64,000 nucleotides of DNA, taken from the NCBI GenBank assembly GCA_964632945.1, contig CAZWCX010000012.1, forward strand, positions 1 to 64,000, written 5' to 3'. The position numbers and the translations under genes were made by a program. The notes beneath the pieces are model-generated. The model made no database searches and had not been told where the DNA came from. It was given only the letters and a program-made list of their open reading frames with translations. This stretch comes from CAZWCX01 sp964632945 (GTDB taxonomy: Bacteria; Planctomycetota; MHYJ01; WSZJ01; CAZWCX01). The stretch's first letter is position 1. Each line of letters starts with the position of its first letter. Below are positions 1 to 9,681 of this stretch, in pieces.

Positions 1-13
1 CGGAGCCGGGTTG

Positions 14-40
14 TTCGCGAACAGCGAAGCTGTTCGCGAA
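14..40. repeat. Perfect 12-bp inverted repeat (hairpin)
   Basis: The arms TTCGCGAACAGC and GCTGTTCGCGAA are exact reverse complements around a GAA loop. The flanks (CCGGG on the left, CCGGGC on the right) partly extend the stem. It lies about 125 nt beyond the stop of the alpha-2-macroglobulin gene, in non-coding DNA. There is no U-tract on either strand, so it is not a classical intrinsic terminator. A factor-assisted terminator, an mRNA-stabilising hairpin or a dispersed palindromic element are all possible. I saw no second copy in the window. Confidence 0.6.
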
Positions 41-166
41 TAATCCGGGCTAGGGCCCGGGCCTCTCGCGGCCGCCGGGGTCTTGCGGGTCCGGCGCGGG
101 GGAATGCCGCGGGGGGGCGGCATCCTCCCGTCCCGGCCGCCCCGATCCTGATGCCGGAGCCGCGCT

Positions 167-3100
167 TCAATTCCCACGCGCCGCGGCGAACGGATCCTCG
201 CCGAAGGTGGCCTGCAACGCCTTGCGCACACCCGCCGGGACGTTGGCGGCGAAGGGATTGACCGGCGCATCCGGCCCGACCAGCCCGAGGAGGGGGGGGT
301 GCAGTCCCGGAACAATTCGGTGGCCGTATCCGCCCCAGGCCAGCATCCACGAGGCGTGGTCGGCCAGCAACGGGTCGCTGCCCCGGGCGATCCGCCCAAG
401 CCGGGCGAGATCGGCCGGTTCTCCTTCCCCAACGACCCGGCCCGCGCATGCCGTCCAGGCGCGGTCGGAGGCCTTCTCGAGGGCCGCATGGAACGCCCCG
501 GGAGAAGCCTGTCCGAGGACCTTCAAGGCGACCACTCCCGAGTCGAAATCGGACACGGTCCGGTCCAGGACCCGGGACGCGATCTCCGCCGCGCGGGCGA
601 GGAAACGGGGGTCTTCCTCCTCCGCGTGCGCCGCCAGCCACCGGCCGATCAGTGCCGAGTGACGGCCGGGATCCAACGTGTCCAGGAGCCGGGCGAGATC
701 CTCGACCGGGAGCATGGAACCCCACCCGGCCAGGGCGTCGAGCACCCAGGTCACCGTGCGGGGCCCTCGGACCTCGAACCACTCCGCCTCCAGAGGAGTG
801 CGCCAGAGCGCCGACCACACGGGGTGATGGCTCTCCGTCCGGTCGGACGGCGCAGGGGTGGAAATCACGGTATCCAGGAACGACCTGCCGGATGCCGATG
901 CGAGCCAGGGGAAAAGCAGGGCCCGGGCTTCCGGCGAGCGATCCAACGCAAGTCCAAGGACAGCGGCGGACTGCAGGGCCCCCGTGGAGCTCAAGGCGTT
1001 CCGGTAGGCTTCCCGGAGGGTGGGATCCTGTCGCAATGCGGCGCCTCGGACCAGCACCGGAAACCAGCTCGCCTCGTCCGAAGCCGGATTGGTACCCGCA
1101 GACTCCGCCAAGTTTCGGATCACGGGCAGCAGGACCCCGACGTCCGTCCAGCGTCCGAGCGCGAGGAGTTCGTGCATTCGCGATTCCAGGGTCCTCGAGT
1201 CCGTTTGGCTGCAGCAGCGGCGCAGCCGCGCCAGCAATTCCGTTTCCGTTCCGGGAGGCTCACAGGCCGCGGCGGCCTCCTCCAGCATCCCGATTGCCTC
1301 CTCGTTTTTCGAGTTCGGGAGCCGCGCGAGGATGGCGTGCAGGAGATCCCGGGCTGCCGGGCAGCGCAATTGGGCCAGGCTGTGGCAATGGGCCAGGAGC
1401 CGATCCGGATGGAGCCGCCAGATCTTCAGGAGCACCGGAATCGCTTCCGGCAGGTCGAGTTCCGCCGCCCGACGAATCGGTCCCTCACCGGTCGGCTGGA
1501 TGCGGTCGACGACCAGATTCGGATGGTCTCGCAGCCAGTCGTCGAACCGTGGGTTCGGGTGATCGACCACGAACTGGAGGGCCGACTCGCGAATGGCGGG
1601 GTCCGAATCTCGCAGGAAGAACTCGAGCCAACCGCTCCGTCGATTCGCGGAATCCCGGTCCAGCAGGAGGTGACCGAGCGCGCGCCGGGCGCCCGCCGGC
1701 AGCCCGGCCACGATCCTGCGCAGCTCCCGGGGCGAACCGCCGGCAGTGTGCGCCGTCAGGCAATCCAGCGCAAGGTGGGGAATTCGGTCGGCCACGGCCG
1801 CGACCTCGGGCGTCACCCACGCCTGGACACCGGCCACTCCGGCCAGGTCTCGTTCGCACTCCGCCAGGGCGTCGAGCGCGTCGGGATCCGAGGGCCGGTA
1901 CCGGGTCACGCGCGCCCGGACGGACCGAAGGATCGGCGCGAACTCCTCGGGTCCGCTGGAACCGGTGGCGGCGTCTACGCAACCCTCCAGCCACGCCCAC
2001 GTCCGCAGGAGGATCGACGAAATCCCCTCCTGGCGCTCGAGCCAGTCTGCCGTCGCGTCCGCGAACCGCGAACGCAGCTCGCTCCGTTGGGCCGCCGTGC
2101 CCTCCCCGTGGAAGGAACCGGGGGGGGAATGGGCAAACCAGTGGGAGACGAAGGCATCCGAGGCGGGGGTGCGACGATCCGGCGGCAGCGAGTCGAGCGC
2201 TCGCAGAAACGGTGCCGGCGAGGCGGTCCCCGCGCTCAATGGGTCGAAACAGAACGCCCAAACTCCCGGCTCGTTCGCGGAGACGGCCCGCGGGGCCCAG
2301 GCGTCCAGCAGTGCGCCCTGGAGGGGAAGCGGGGAGTTTGGGACCGAGATCCGATCCAGCGGGATCCGCAGGGTCGCATCCACGATACTTTGCTTGAAGC
2401 TCGACCACGCGGGATCGGAAGCGAGGCCGGTCCCGGAAGCGGCCGTGCGTTCCCCCCACGCGCAGATCGACCATAGGAGTTCGGGTTCGGCCGCGATCCG
2501 GTCGGCGGGCTGCTGCAGCCAGAGCTCCAGGATCCGGCGCAACCGCTCGTCCGTTCGCGGGGACGACACGGTGGGGCGCCATTCGGAGGACGCGACGCGG
2601 TGCCAGCGGAACACCTCCGATTCCCGTCGGGCGGCGCACCAACGGACGAACGCGCCGACGGATTTCTCGATCACGGCCGTCGGGACCGTGTCGAACGCGT
2701 CGAGCAGGGGATCCAGGGACGGCATCGTATCGGCGAGAACCATCAGGGCATCCCAGGCGCCGGGCAAGGCCTCGACGCAGGCCAGTCGCACGAGGCGATC
2801 CTGGAACGGCGCCCACACCCCCGGTGACCGCAAGGCCTCCGGCCATTCCTCCAGGTCGGGACCCGCCAGCTCGAGCAGAAACCGCACATCGTCATCCCGA
2901 TCCGGTCGGCTGACGCGATAGACCCCCGCGAGAACCGACGTTTCGACCGCTCCCCATACGGCATGTCCGCGGCGACAGGAGAGGGCCAACTCCCGCATTC
3001 GGGCGCGTTCCTCCTCGCTCAAGTCGTCCGGCAGCCGTCGCCAGGTCGCCGCCTCCTCGGTCAGCGCGGAAAAGTCCTTCTCGGGAGCCTCGCGCAGCAT

Positions 3101-6100
3101 CCGGAAGCGATCGAGGTTCGCGCGTCCCGGAGGGGGATGGGGCGGGAGGATCACCAGCGTCCGCGCCGTGCAGAAGGCTTGCACGCTTTCGTCGTACATC
3201 GCCCACGCCCGCGCGGGCGGCCAGTGGACGGTGCCCGGGACATCGAATCGCACCGGGATGCGCAGGCTAAAATCGGCGGGCGCCCGTTTCTGGAACACCG
3301 CCAACTCGCGCGCGCCGACCTCGAGATACGCATCCCCCGCGGACTCGGTCTGCACGTTTCCGCTGCGCGGGGAGACGGGCTCCATTCCCGCCGGTCGCGG
3401 ATCGGCGAGGGCGAAAAACTCGATCCCTTCCGGGCGGATCAGGGTGTAACGGATTGCGTATCGACCCCCGATCCGGACGGGCTCTTCGGGTCGCACCGAT
3501 CGCCAGCTGGAAGCCTCCTCGGGGTGATCGGGGTCGATCAGTTGAAGCAGGTCCCGGACCAGGCGCACCTCGTCGGAGGCGGGAGGGAGATCCGTCGAGG
3601 AGTAGAAATCTTCCCCGCGCACCACGAGTCGCACCGGATGGTCTGATGGGCCGTGAAGTTCGAGGTTCAGCGGTCCGGAGAGGGCCTCGCGTCCGGAGAG
3701 AGTCCAGGCGAGGTTGCGCGTCCCCTGATCGGACCGCGGCGGAACGGGCAGGCCGTTCCGGGTCAGCGCCGCGGATACGGGGCCGGATTGTACCCCCCGC
3801 GCCTGGAGGAACGCCGCTGCGGCCGCCGCGGCGTACGCGTTCCCGATCGTGGTGAGTCCGTGAGGCGCGGCTCGCGCCCGATCCAGGGCGCGGAGCCCGG
3901 CGGCCGGCAGTTCGCCCGGCCCCTCCAGCAGAACCAGAGTCTCCACCGCCAGGGCCGTCGCTACGCCCCCGAGCCCCCAGAATCGGCCATGCTCCGCCCA
4001 ATGGGCTGACCCGTCCGCATCCCGGGTGGCCGATCGCGCGAGTCGCGCCAGCAGTTCCCGGACGCGCTCACCGTGGTCGCGCGTCGCCGCTTCCCGGGCA
4101 GCCCAGCAGAGCGCGGTCGGCGCATCCCCGGGATCGATGCCCTCACGATCAGCGTGCGACTCCCGCTTCGCCAGGGCCAGGGCCGCCCGCAGGTAGTAGT
4201 GGAGCGCCGGCTCGTCCTCCCGGTCCACCCACTCCGCCGCCCAATCGAGCCCGCGCGCGAGCCGATCCGCGTCCACCGGCAGCCCGTGCTCCTGCCCCAG
4301 CAGAAGACCGTGCAGCACGTAGCCGGTCATGAAGGGATCGGTCTCGTCGTCGGTCCACCAACCCCAGCCGCCGTCCTCGTGCTGGAACCGCATCAGGCGC
4401 CGGAGACCTGCCTGCGTGACGCCCGGCAGTTTCGCTTCGAGGGCGGGCACGGCCGCGCCCAACCGTTTCATCGCCGCCTGGACCAGGACGGCGGGGAGAA
4501 AGGAAGACATGGTCTGTTCCACGCAGCCGTACGGATAGTGGAGCAGTCGGTCCACCGGTTCCAGCAACCGCTCGACCTCCTCGGATGCGGCCAGCAACTC
4601 GAGGGTCGCCCGATCCGGGTCCCGAACCGTCCCGAGCGAGAGTTGCGCCTGCCCGTTCGGACCCGTCATCGCGCGGGCGAAAATCGGGACGCGGACTCGC
4701 GCCGGCAGGATGTCCAACCGACGTTCTACGGCATCGACGAAGCCGCCGAGCCGTGCGGCGGCGGTCAGCGTCGCCTGCGGGGCCGACGCCGCGCTCACCG
4801 TCCAGGCGGCTACGCCGACCTCCCGGGGTCCGATCCGGATCGGGCGATCCCCCGGATCGGAGCATTCCAAGCCGTCCACGCGCAGGGAGACCGTGCCCTC
4901 GAGGGGGCCGGCGGTCAAGTTGCGCACGACGGCGGACACCTGGACGCGGTCGCCCTCGCGCATCAAGCGGGGCAGGTCGAGCCGCACGGAAATCGGCAAC
5001 GTCGTTTGCGCCTCGCCCCGTCCCTCCCCGGCCCCTCCGGATGCGGCAAAGGCCCGCGCCGTGGCTCGCCACGGCGTGAGCGAATCGGAGAACGCGACCC
5101 GAACCGTCGTCTCCCCGTCGGGGCCCGTGCGCAACGCGTCGTGCCAGCCGACGAGATCGCGAAAGTCCCGCCGGCTGGGAGTCCCGCCCCCGCCATCCTC
5201 CATGGCGAAGGCCGCGGAGACCGCGCCGGCGCTCCTGGACTGGCCTGCCTCCTCGTCGTCGAACCCGTTGTGGGTCCCCCAGACGAGATAGGGCTTGGGG
5301 AGCGGGGCGAACGTGGATGCCACCGACCGCGCCGGGTCTTCCTCGATCCGATAGATCCGCTCGTCGACTACGCCCAGGGAGACCTCGGCATCCACCGGGT
5401 TCCCGGACGCGTCGCGGACCCGGACCGTCCACGCAACCTCCTCACCCGGTTTCGCCTCGGGAGGATCGGCCTTCACGTCGACCTGGAGATTCAGCGAGCC
5501 GGTGTCGATGTAGCGTTCGATCATGGCTTCCGAGCGCCGGCCGCCGTTCCAGGCGCTCACCACCAGGCGCACATTCGGCGCGGCCTCGATCGGGAGCGGA
5601 AAGGCGAATCGAACCCGACCGCCTTCCTCGCGCGTCACGCGCACGTCGAGGATCTCCGTCCCCTCGAGCGAGGCGAAGGCCGCCGACGTCCCCTCCGGGA
5701 GAATCGCGTCGACGGTCAGGATCTCACCCGGTCGATAGACCACACGCTCGGCCTGGAGTGTGATCGAGGAGGCGTGGAGACGTCCGCCCGCCGGGCCGCC
5801 CGGATGCCACACCCACGCCCACTCTTCGCCCCGGACGGTCCGGCCGTCGACTTCCGCCCGGGCCGTAACCGAATAGGTTCCAGTCGCCAGGCCGGCGAAC
5901 TCGAAGCCGGCTTCGCCGCCGGCGAGATTCCGGCGCATCGCCTCCATTCCCGGGCCATGGAGTTCCACGATGACCGGGACTGCGCGGCGCTTTCCCTCCA
6001 GGTCTTCCACCACGGCCCGTCCGCGCACGACCCCGCTGCCCTTCCAATCGTAGTCCACGGCGAGGCGGACCCGCCCGGCCTCCCGCGCGAGGCGGAACGT

Positions 6101-8137
6101 CGCCGAGCCTGCGGCCATGCGTCCCTGTGCATCCTGTCCTTCGGCGTACACCGAGACTCGCTGCACCGGGTCCCACTCCGATCCCGGGAGCGGCAACCGC
6201 ACCGAGGCTCGCCCCTCCGAGTCGGTCGTGAATTCGAGCAGGCCCTCCATCTCGGGCACCAGGGGTTCGGTCCACCCGGCGTTCTCCCGGTCGTCCTCCG
6301 ATTCGACGGCGGAAAGGAAGGGCAGGGGATTCAGGTCCGCCTCGAACCACCAGGGTTCGGAATCCGCCGAAAGATGCAATCGTCCCGAAAAGCCGGCCAC
6401 CGGCCCGCCCTCCGCGCCTCGCGCGCGCACGGTGACGGTCACCGTGGTCGGCCCGACGTAGGCAGGTTGGTCCGTTTCCACGTCCAGCAGCACGTCGGGC
6501 AGGCGGTATTCTTCGACCCGGAACAGGCGAACGACGAACCCGTCCGCAGGATCCCACCACACACTCCGGACCGGATGTCGGATCGGCCGCGTGCCTTCGG
6601 CCGGCAAGATCCGCGCCTGCACCCACCCCCCGTTCATGCGCTCCGGGATCCGGATGGTTCCGCCCGCGGTGCCGAATTCGGAGAGACGGAGCGTGGTCTC
6701 CTGAATCGTCGTGCCGTTCACATGTTCGATGACCACGTGGAATCCGGCTCCTGCGGGCACGGGCGGCTCGCCCGCGCGATCGCGCTGCCGTGCCGCGAGC
6801 CGGAAGGCGACCTCCTCCCCGGGGCGCGCGACCGGCTTCGAGGCATAGACGAGGATTCGCCACCCGTCTCTCTCGGAGGACGCGGAGAGGCCGGAGTCGT
6901 CGAGCCACGCCTTGCCCAGCGGATGCGCCGCGGTCACCTGCAGTTCGCTCCCGTGGTCCTCGCGGGCGGCGACCGGCGCGGCGAGGCGCAGCAGTCCCGC
7001 GGCATCGGTCACACCCTCGAACTCCCAGGGCGGGGTGTTCCCGCCAACTCCCAGGACTCCCTTCACGACCGCGCCTTCCGCGGGACTTCCGTCCCGGGAA
7101 TCGCAGGCGCGCACGACGATCTCGTCCGGCCCGACGCGGGCTTCCAACCCGAGCGCCGTCAGGTCGGTCAGGCGCAATTCCACGTCGCTCTCGGTGCCGG
7201 CGACGATGATGTATCGTCCGGGAGCGCAGCCCGCGAAAAGATCCTGCGGGACCTCGCGAGTCCAATGCTTGATCAGAACCGGCGCGGCCAGTTCGGCGCC
7301 CGAGGGTTGCTCGGGATCGCGGGGATCGGGGGGCGCCCCCGGCGGGACCGCCAGGAGCATCCCCGCGGACGGCTCCGGTACGGGGTTTTCCCCGACGTCC
7401 GGGGCGGTTCCGGGAAGGCGTCGCCGGTAGTCGGCATAGCCGAAGCGCGCGAGAGTCTCGCGGGCCAGCCGACTCAAACCGTCCATGCGATCCTGCGAGG
7501 TGGCGGCCTTCATCGACTGCAGCTGGAGCGCGAGCGAGACGGCGACGCTTCCGGCGTCGCGGGCGAGCGCGAACCGGATCCCCTCCTGGGCGGCCAGGGG
7601 GGCATACGCCCCATCCCGATCCTGCTCGACGACGCGCGTGCAGAATTGGAGCGATTCGTCCGGATCCGCGGTCAGAAAGGCGAGTCCGAACTCGGCTCGG
7701 GATCGGACGGGGCGGCGGACTTCCGTGGCGCGGAGGGCGTCGCGCAGCCGCGCGGTGGCCGCCTCGGCATGGCGCGCGTCGAGTCCGAGCAGGCGCGCGC
7801 CGAAGAGCGCCGCCTCCACGCGCTCGGTCGGGGTCTTCTCCAGCCACCGGTCCGCCTGCGCGAGCAGATCCGCGATTCGCGGCGACTCTGCGCGCACATC
7901 GCGTCGCGCCAATCGTTCCGCGAGCATGACGGCGTGCGCGGCCCGTTCGACCGGATCGATCCCCTGGGTCACGGTCCGCTCGAGATCGGCCTCGCCCGAG
8001 GCCGCCAGGCGGGTGCGCCAGACCGACAGCGTGTCGATCCCGGCGTCCGATTCCCCGGCGAACGCACGCCAGACCGTGCCGACGGCCAAGCCCAGGATCA
8101 CCGCGAACGCAAGAACGGACCGGCGACGCAACGACAT
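167..8137 (-). CDS. Giant bacterial alpha-2-macroglobulin with long C-terminal extension
   Basis: The protein has 2656 residues. I chose the ATG at 8137 over one 60 nt upstream because GAGGAG sits 8 nt before it and it begins directly with a membrane/signal segment (residues about 7-24). The N-terminal half has macroglobulin-like beta domains. The thioester motif GCVEQ is at about residue 1205, followed by the helical thioester domain. A receptor-binding-like beta domain ends near residue 1660. Bacterial homologues (YfhM type, about 1650 residues) are periplasmic inner-membrane-anchored protease traps. Here about 990 further residues follow, rich in Leu, Trp and Arg and apparently helical (HEAT-like), with no family I recognise. 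It is the last gene of the minus-strand group that starts at 11748. No pbpC partner lies within the window. The A2M call is firm; the role of the extension is unknown. Confidence 0.9.
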   Translation of the reverse strand: MSLRRRSVLAFAVILGLAVGTVWRAFAGESDAGIDTLSVWRTRLAASGEADLERTVTQGIDPVERAAHAVMLAERLARRDVRAESPRIADLLAQADRWLEKTPTERVEAALFGARLLGLDARHAEAATARLRDALRATEVRRPVRSRAEFGLAFLTADPDESLQFCTRVVEQDRDGAYAPLAAQEGIRFALARDAGSVAVSLALQLQSMKAATSQDRMDGLSRLARETLARFGYADYRRRLPGTAPDVGENPVPEPSAGMLLAVPPGAPPDPRDPEQPSGAELAAPVLIKHWTREVPQDLFAGCAPGRYIIVAGTESDVELRLTDLTALGLEARVGPDEIVVRACDSRDGSPAEGAVVKGVLGVGGNTPPWEFEGVTDAAGLLRLAAPVAAREDHGSELQVTAAHPLGKAWLDDSGLSASSERDGWRILVYASKPVARPGEEVAFRLAARQRDRAGEPPVPAGAGFHVVIEHVNGTTIQETTLRLSEFGTAGGTIRIPERMNGGWVQARILPAEGTRPIRHPVRSVWWDPADGFVVRLFRVEEYRLPDVLLDVETDQPAYVGPTTVTVTVRARGAEGGPVAGFSGRLHLSADSEPWWFEADLNPLPFLSAVESEDDRENAGWTEPLVPEMEGLLEFTTDSEGRASVRLPLPGSEWDPVQRVSVYAEGQDAQGRMAAGSATFRLAREAGRVRLAVDYDWKGSGVVRGRAVVEDLEGKRRAVPVIVELHGPGMEAMRRNLAGGEAGFEFAGLATGTYSVTARAEVDGRTVRGEEWAWVWHPGGPAGGRLHASSITLQAERVVYRPGEILTVDAILPEGTSAAFASLEGTEILDVRVTREEGGRVRFAFPLPIEAAPNVRLVVSAWNGGRRSEAMIERYIDTGSLNLQVDVKADPPEAKPGEEVAWTVRVRDASGNPVDAEVSLGVVDERIYRIEEDPARSVASTFAPLPKPYLVWGTHNGFDDEEAGQSRSAGAVSAAFAMEDGGGGTPSRRDFRDLVGWHDALRTGPDGETTVRVAFSDSLTPWRATARAFAASGGAGEGRGEAQTTLPISVRLDLPRLMREGDRVQVSAVVRNLTAGPLEGTVSLRVDGLECSDPGDRPIRIGPREVGVAAWTVSAASAPQATLTAAARLGGFVDAVERRLDILPARVRVPIFARAMTGPNGQAQLSLGTVRDPDRATLELLAASEEVERLLEPVDRLLHYPYGCVEQTMSSFLPAVLVQAAMKRLGAAVPALEAKLPGVTQAGLRRLMRFQHEDGGWGWWTDDETDPFMTGYVLHGLLLGQEHGLPVDADRLARGLDWAAEWVDREDEPALHYYLRAALALAKRESHADREGIDPGDAPTALCWAAREAATRDHGERVRELLARLARSATRDADGSAHWAEHGRFWGLGGVATALAVETLVLLEGPGELPAAGLRALDRARAAPHGLTTIGNAYAAAAAAAFLQARGVQSGPVSAALTRNGLPVPPRSDQGTRNLAWTLSGREALSGPLNLELHGPSDHPVRLVVRGEDFYSSTDLPPASDEVRLVRDLLQLIDPDHPEEASSWRSVRPEEPVRIGGRYAIRYTLIRPEGIEFFALADPRPAGMEPVSPRSGNVQTESAGDAYLEVGARELAVFQKRAPADFSLRIPVRFDVPGTVHWPPARAWAMYDESVQAFCTARTLVILPPHPPPGRANLDRFRMLREAPEKDFSALTEEAATWRRLPDDLSEEERARMRELALSCRRGHAVWGAVETSVLAGVYRVSRPDRDDDVRFLLELAGPDLEEWPEALRSPGVWAPFQDRLVRLACVEALPGAWDALMVLADTMPSLDPLLDAFDTVPTAVIEKSVGAFVRWCAARRESEVFRWHRVASSEWRPTVSSPRTDERLRRILELWLQQPADRIAAEPELLWSICAWGERTAASGTGLASDPAWSSFKQSIVDATLRIPLDRISVPNSPLPLQGALLDAWAPRAVSANEPGVWAFCFDPLSAGTASPAPFLRALDSLPPDRRTPASDAFVSHWFAHSPPGSFHGEGTAAQRSELRSRFADATADWLERQEGISSILLRTWAWLEGCVDAATGSSGPEEFAPILRSVRARVTRYRPSDPDALDALAECERDLAGVAGVQAWVTPEVAAVADRIPHLALDCLTAHTAGGSPRELRRIVAGLPAGARRALGHLLLDRDSANRRSGWLEFFLRDSDPAIRESALQFVVDHPNPRFDDWLRDHPNLVVDRIQPTGEGPIRRAAELDLPEAIPVLLKIWRLHPDRLLAHCHSLAQLRCPAARDLLHAILARLPNSKNEEAIGMLEEAAAACEPPGTETELLARLRRCCSQTDSRTLESRMHELLALGRWTDVGVLLPVIRNLAESAGTNPASDEASWFPVLVRGAALRQDPTLREAYRNALSSTGALQSAAVLGLALDRSPEARALLFPWLASASGRSFLDTVISTPAPSDRTESHHPVWSALWRTPLEAEWFEVRGPRTVTWVLDALAGWGSMLPVEDLARLLDTLDPGRHSALIGRWLAAHAEEEDPRFLARAAEIASRVLDRTVSDFDSGVVALKVLGQASPGAFHAALEKASDRAWTACAGRVVGEGEPADLARLGRIARGSDPLLADHASWMLAWGGYGHRIVPGLHPPLLGLVGPDAPVNPFAANVPAGVRKALQATFGEDPFAAARGN

Positions 8138-8538
8138 GCCCTCTGCTCCTCGGAAATGAACTTCGGCTGCACGCAGCCACGGATCAGCAATTCTCATGCC
8201 CGGGGGACCGAGAGGTCAACCTTCTTGTCTGCCGCATGCGGCGACGGGAGTTCCGGAAGGGAGAGTTTCCGGTTGCGATCCGCTGTGCGTAGCCGCTTTA
8301 CATGTGGAAAGCAAGTTCACATGCCGGATCGATTCCCGCAGGGGCGGGCACGTGCGGGCAGGGGACCCGGCCCGATCCACCTGCACCCGGTAGAGTTTGG
8401 AGTGCGGGACCGTTACGCGCAGGGGATCCGGCGGGCGGAACGTACGGGCGGGACGATGAGCGCTCCCCGGACCTGCGGGTCGATCGCGATCCCGGGGGAG
8501 TGTCCCCCGGGGCCGCGAAGGGTCTTCTCCGGGACCGG
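8138..8538. other. Intergenic region upstream of the A2M gene
   Basis: About 400 nt with no supportable gene on either strand. It holds a GC hairpin just after the TPR gene (8491-8511) and an interrupted inverted repeat, CATGTG (8301-8306) and CACATG (8318-8323), with 11 nt between the arms. On the minus strand the weak pair TTGCTT / TACGCA with 17 bp spacing lies in the same place, so the repeat could be an operator for the A2M gene. That is speculative. Confidence 0.4.
8491..8511 (-). terminator. GC hairpin after the TPR-protein gene, no U-tract
   Basis: CCCGGGGG (8491-8498) pairs exactly with CCCCCGGG (8504-8511) around a 5-nt loop. It starts 28 nt beyond the stop codon of the minus-strand TPR gene. 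Position and stability suggest a transcript end, but no run of U follows on the minus strand, so termination would need a factor or another mechanism. Confidence 0.35.
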
Positions 8539-9600
8539 TCAGCGGATCGGGCCGCCCGTGTCGATCCCGTCGGGAGGGAGATATCCGCGGGCGTTGCGAC
8601 CGATGTGCTGCTGCGCCATCTTGAGCTTGAGTTCGAGTGCGAATTTGTCGTTGGGGTCGATGGCGAGCGCCTTATTGAGCCACTTCAAGGCCTCGCGGAA
8701 GTTGAACTCGATGGCCCACAGGTGACCGAGGTTGTCGTAACCGATCACCAGCCAGCGATCCAGTTCCGGTGCCTTCTCCTTCGCGGCGGCCAGGAGATCG
8801 ACATCCTTGGACGAGCGCAGGATCTCGGCCACGATTTCGCGCGCTTCGCGGAACGACGCGACCGCCTTCTCGTACGCGCGCTGCGCCCGGGAAGTCTTGG
8901 TCGCTCCTTCCGCATCGAGCCCTTCCGCGTTGGCCTTCTTTCCCTCCTCGATCAGTCGGACGACATCCTGGAAACGCGCGGCGAGGGCGTCCTCCCCTTT
9001 TCCGCCCTTGCGCTCCTGCACGGCGCGCAGCTGTTGTTCCTTCTCCTCATTGCGCTTTTTCAGCGCGGCCGTGGTCTCGCTCATCAGGGACTTGGCTTCG
9101 CCGGCCTGCGCGAGGTCCGGATACCGGGAGAGGAGCATCTGGAACTGTTTGAGCGCATCGTCCAGGCGATTCTCGCCCAGCGCCGTCTTGCCGCGCTGGA
9201 GCCAGGCGTCCGCCTCGCCGAGTGCCACCTGCTCGAGGGCCGGCTTGATCCGGTTCTCGAGGCCGGAATCGAGCGCGAGCGCCCTTTCGTATTCGGCGCG
9301 CGCCTGCGGCCACAGCTGGTTCTCGCGGCAGAACTCCGCGAGCGCCAGCCGTCCGGACGCATCGTTCTCCTTCACCCGCTTTCCGCGCAGCCGGTAGGCC
9401 TGGTAGGGCGCGATGTCGGACAACTTGAGGACCATCGTTGCGCCGTCGATGGCGAGGATGATCTGGTCCTTCTCGATTTCGACGATCTCGCCCTGCAGGA
9501 CCGTTCCGGTTTTCAGCTCGATCGTCTCCGCCCGGATGGCCGGCGCGGCGACGAGGAGGGCGAGGACGAGCCATGCGGGGCAGCGAAGGGGGAGGGACAT
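8539..9600 (-). CDS. Secreted Sm-like/TPR repeat protein, function unknown
   Basis: The protein has 353 residues. The ATG at 9600 is preceded by AGGAG and opens with a signal peptide (MSLPLRC, hydrophobic stretch, then AIRA-ET). Residues about 27-80 form a small beta module of the type 'T-IELKTG--L-GEIVEIEKDQIIL', a pattern also present twice in the large protein at 58937-62284. Helical TPR-like repeats follow, most clearly 'REALKWLNKALAIDPND' near the C-terminus. There are no catalytic motifs. It lies between the polysaccharide deacetylase (81-nt gap) and the A2M gene on the same strand, so an envelope role is likely. Its specific function cannot be read from sequence. Confidence 0.75.
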   Translation of the reverse strand: MSLPLRCPAWLVLALLVAAPAIRAETIELKTGTVLQGEIVEIEKDQIILAIDGATMVLKLSDIAPYQAYRLRGKRVKENDASGRLALAEFCRENQLWPQARAEYERALALDSGLENRIKPALEQVALGEADAWLQRGKTALGENRLDDALKQFQMLLSRYPDLAQAGEAKSLMSETTAALKKRNEEKEQQLRAVQERKGGKGEDALAARFQDVVRLIEEGKKANAEGLDAEGATKTSRAQRAYEKAVASFREAREIVAEILRSSKDVDLLAAAKEKAPELDRWLVIGYDNLGHLWAIEFNFREALKWLNKALAIDPNDKFALELKLKMAQQHIGRNARGYLPPDGIDTGGPIR

Positions 9601-9681
9601 GGGAAGGCTCCTGGCACGGGGAGGGGATCCCCGGGGGAGGGGGCGCACACAGCATCATTCTGCGTCGTGCGCGCCCCGGAG

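Noticed and set aside
4073..8725. A 1550-codon open frame on the plus strand opposite the A2M gene
   Set aside because: The product is Arg/Gly/His/Pro-rich without any domain, a usual antisense shadow of a G+C-rich gene. The minus-strand A2M frame has clear motifs.
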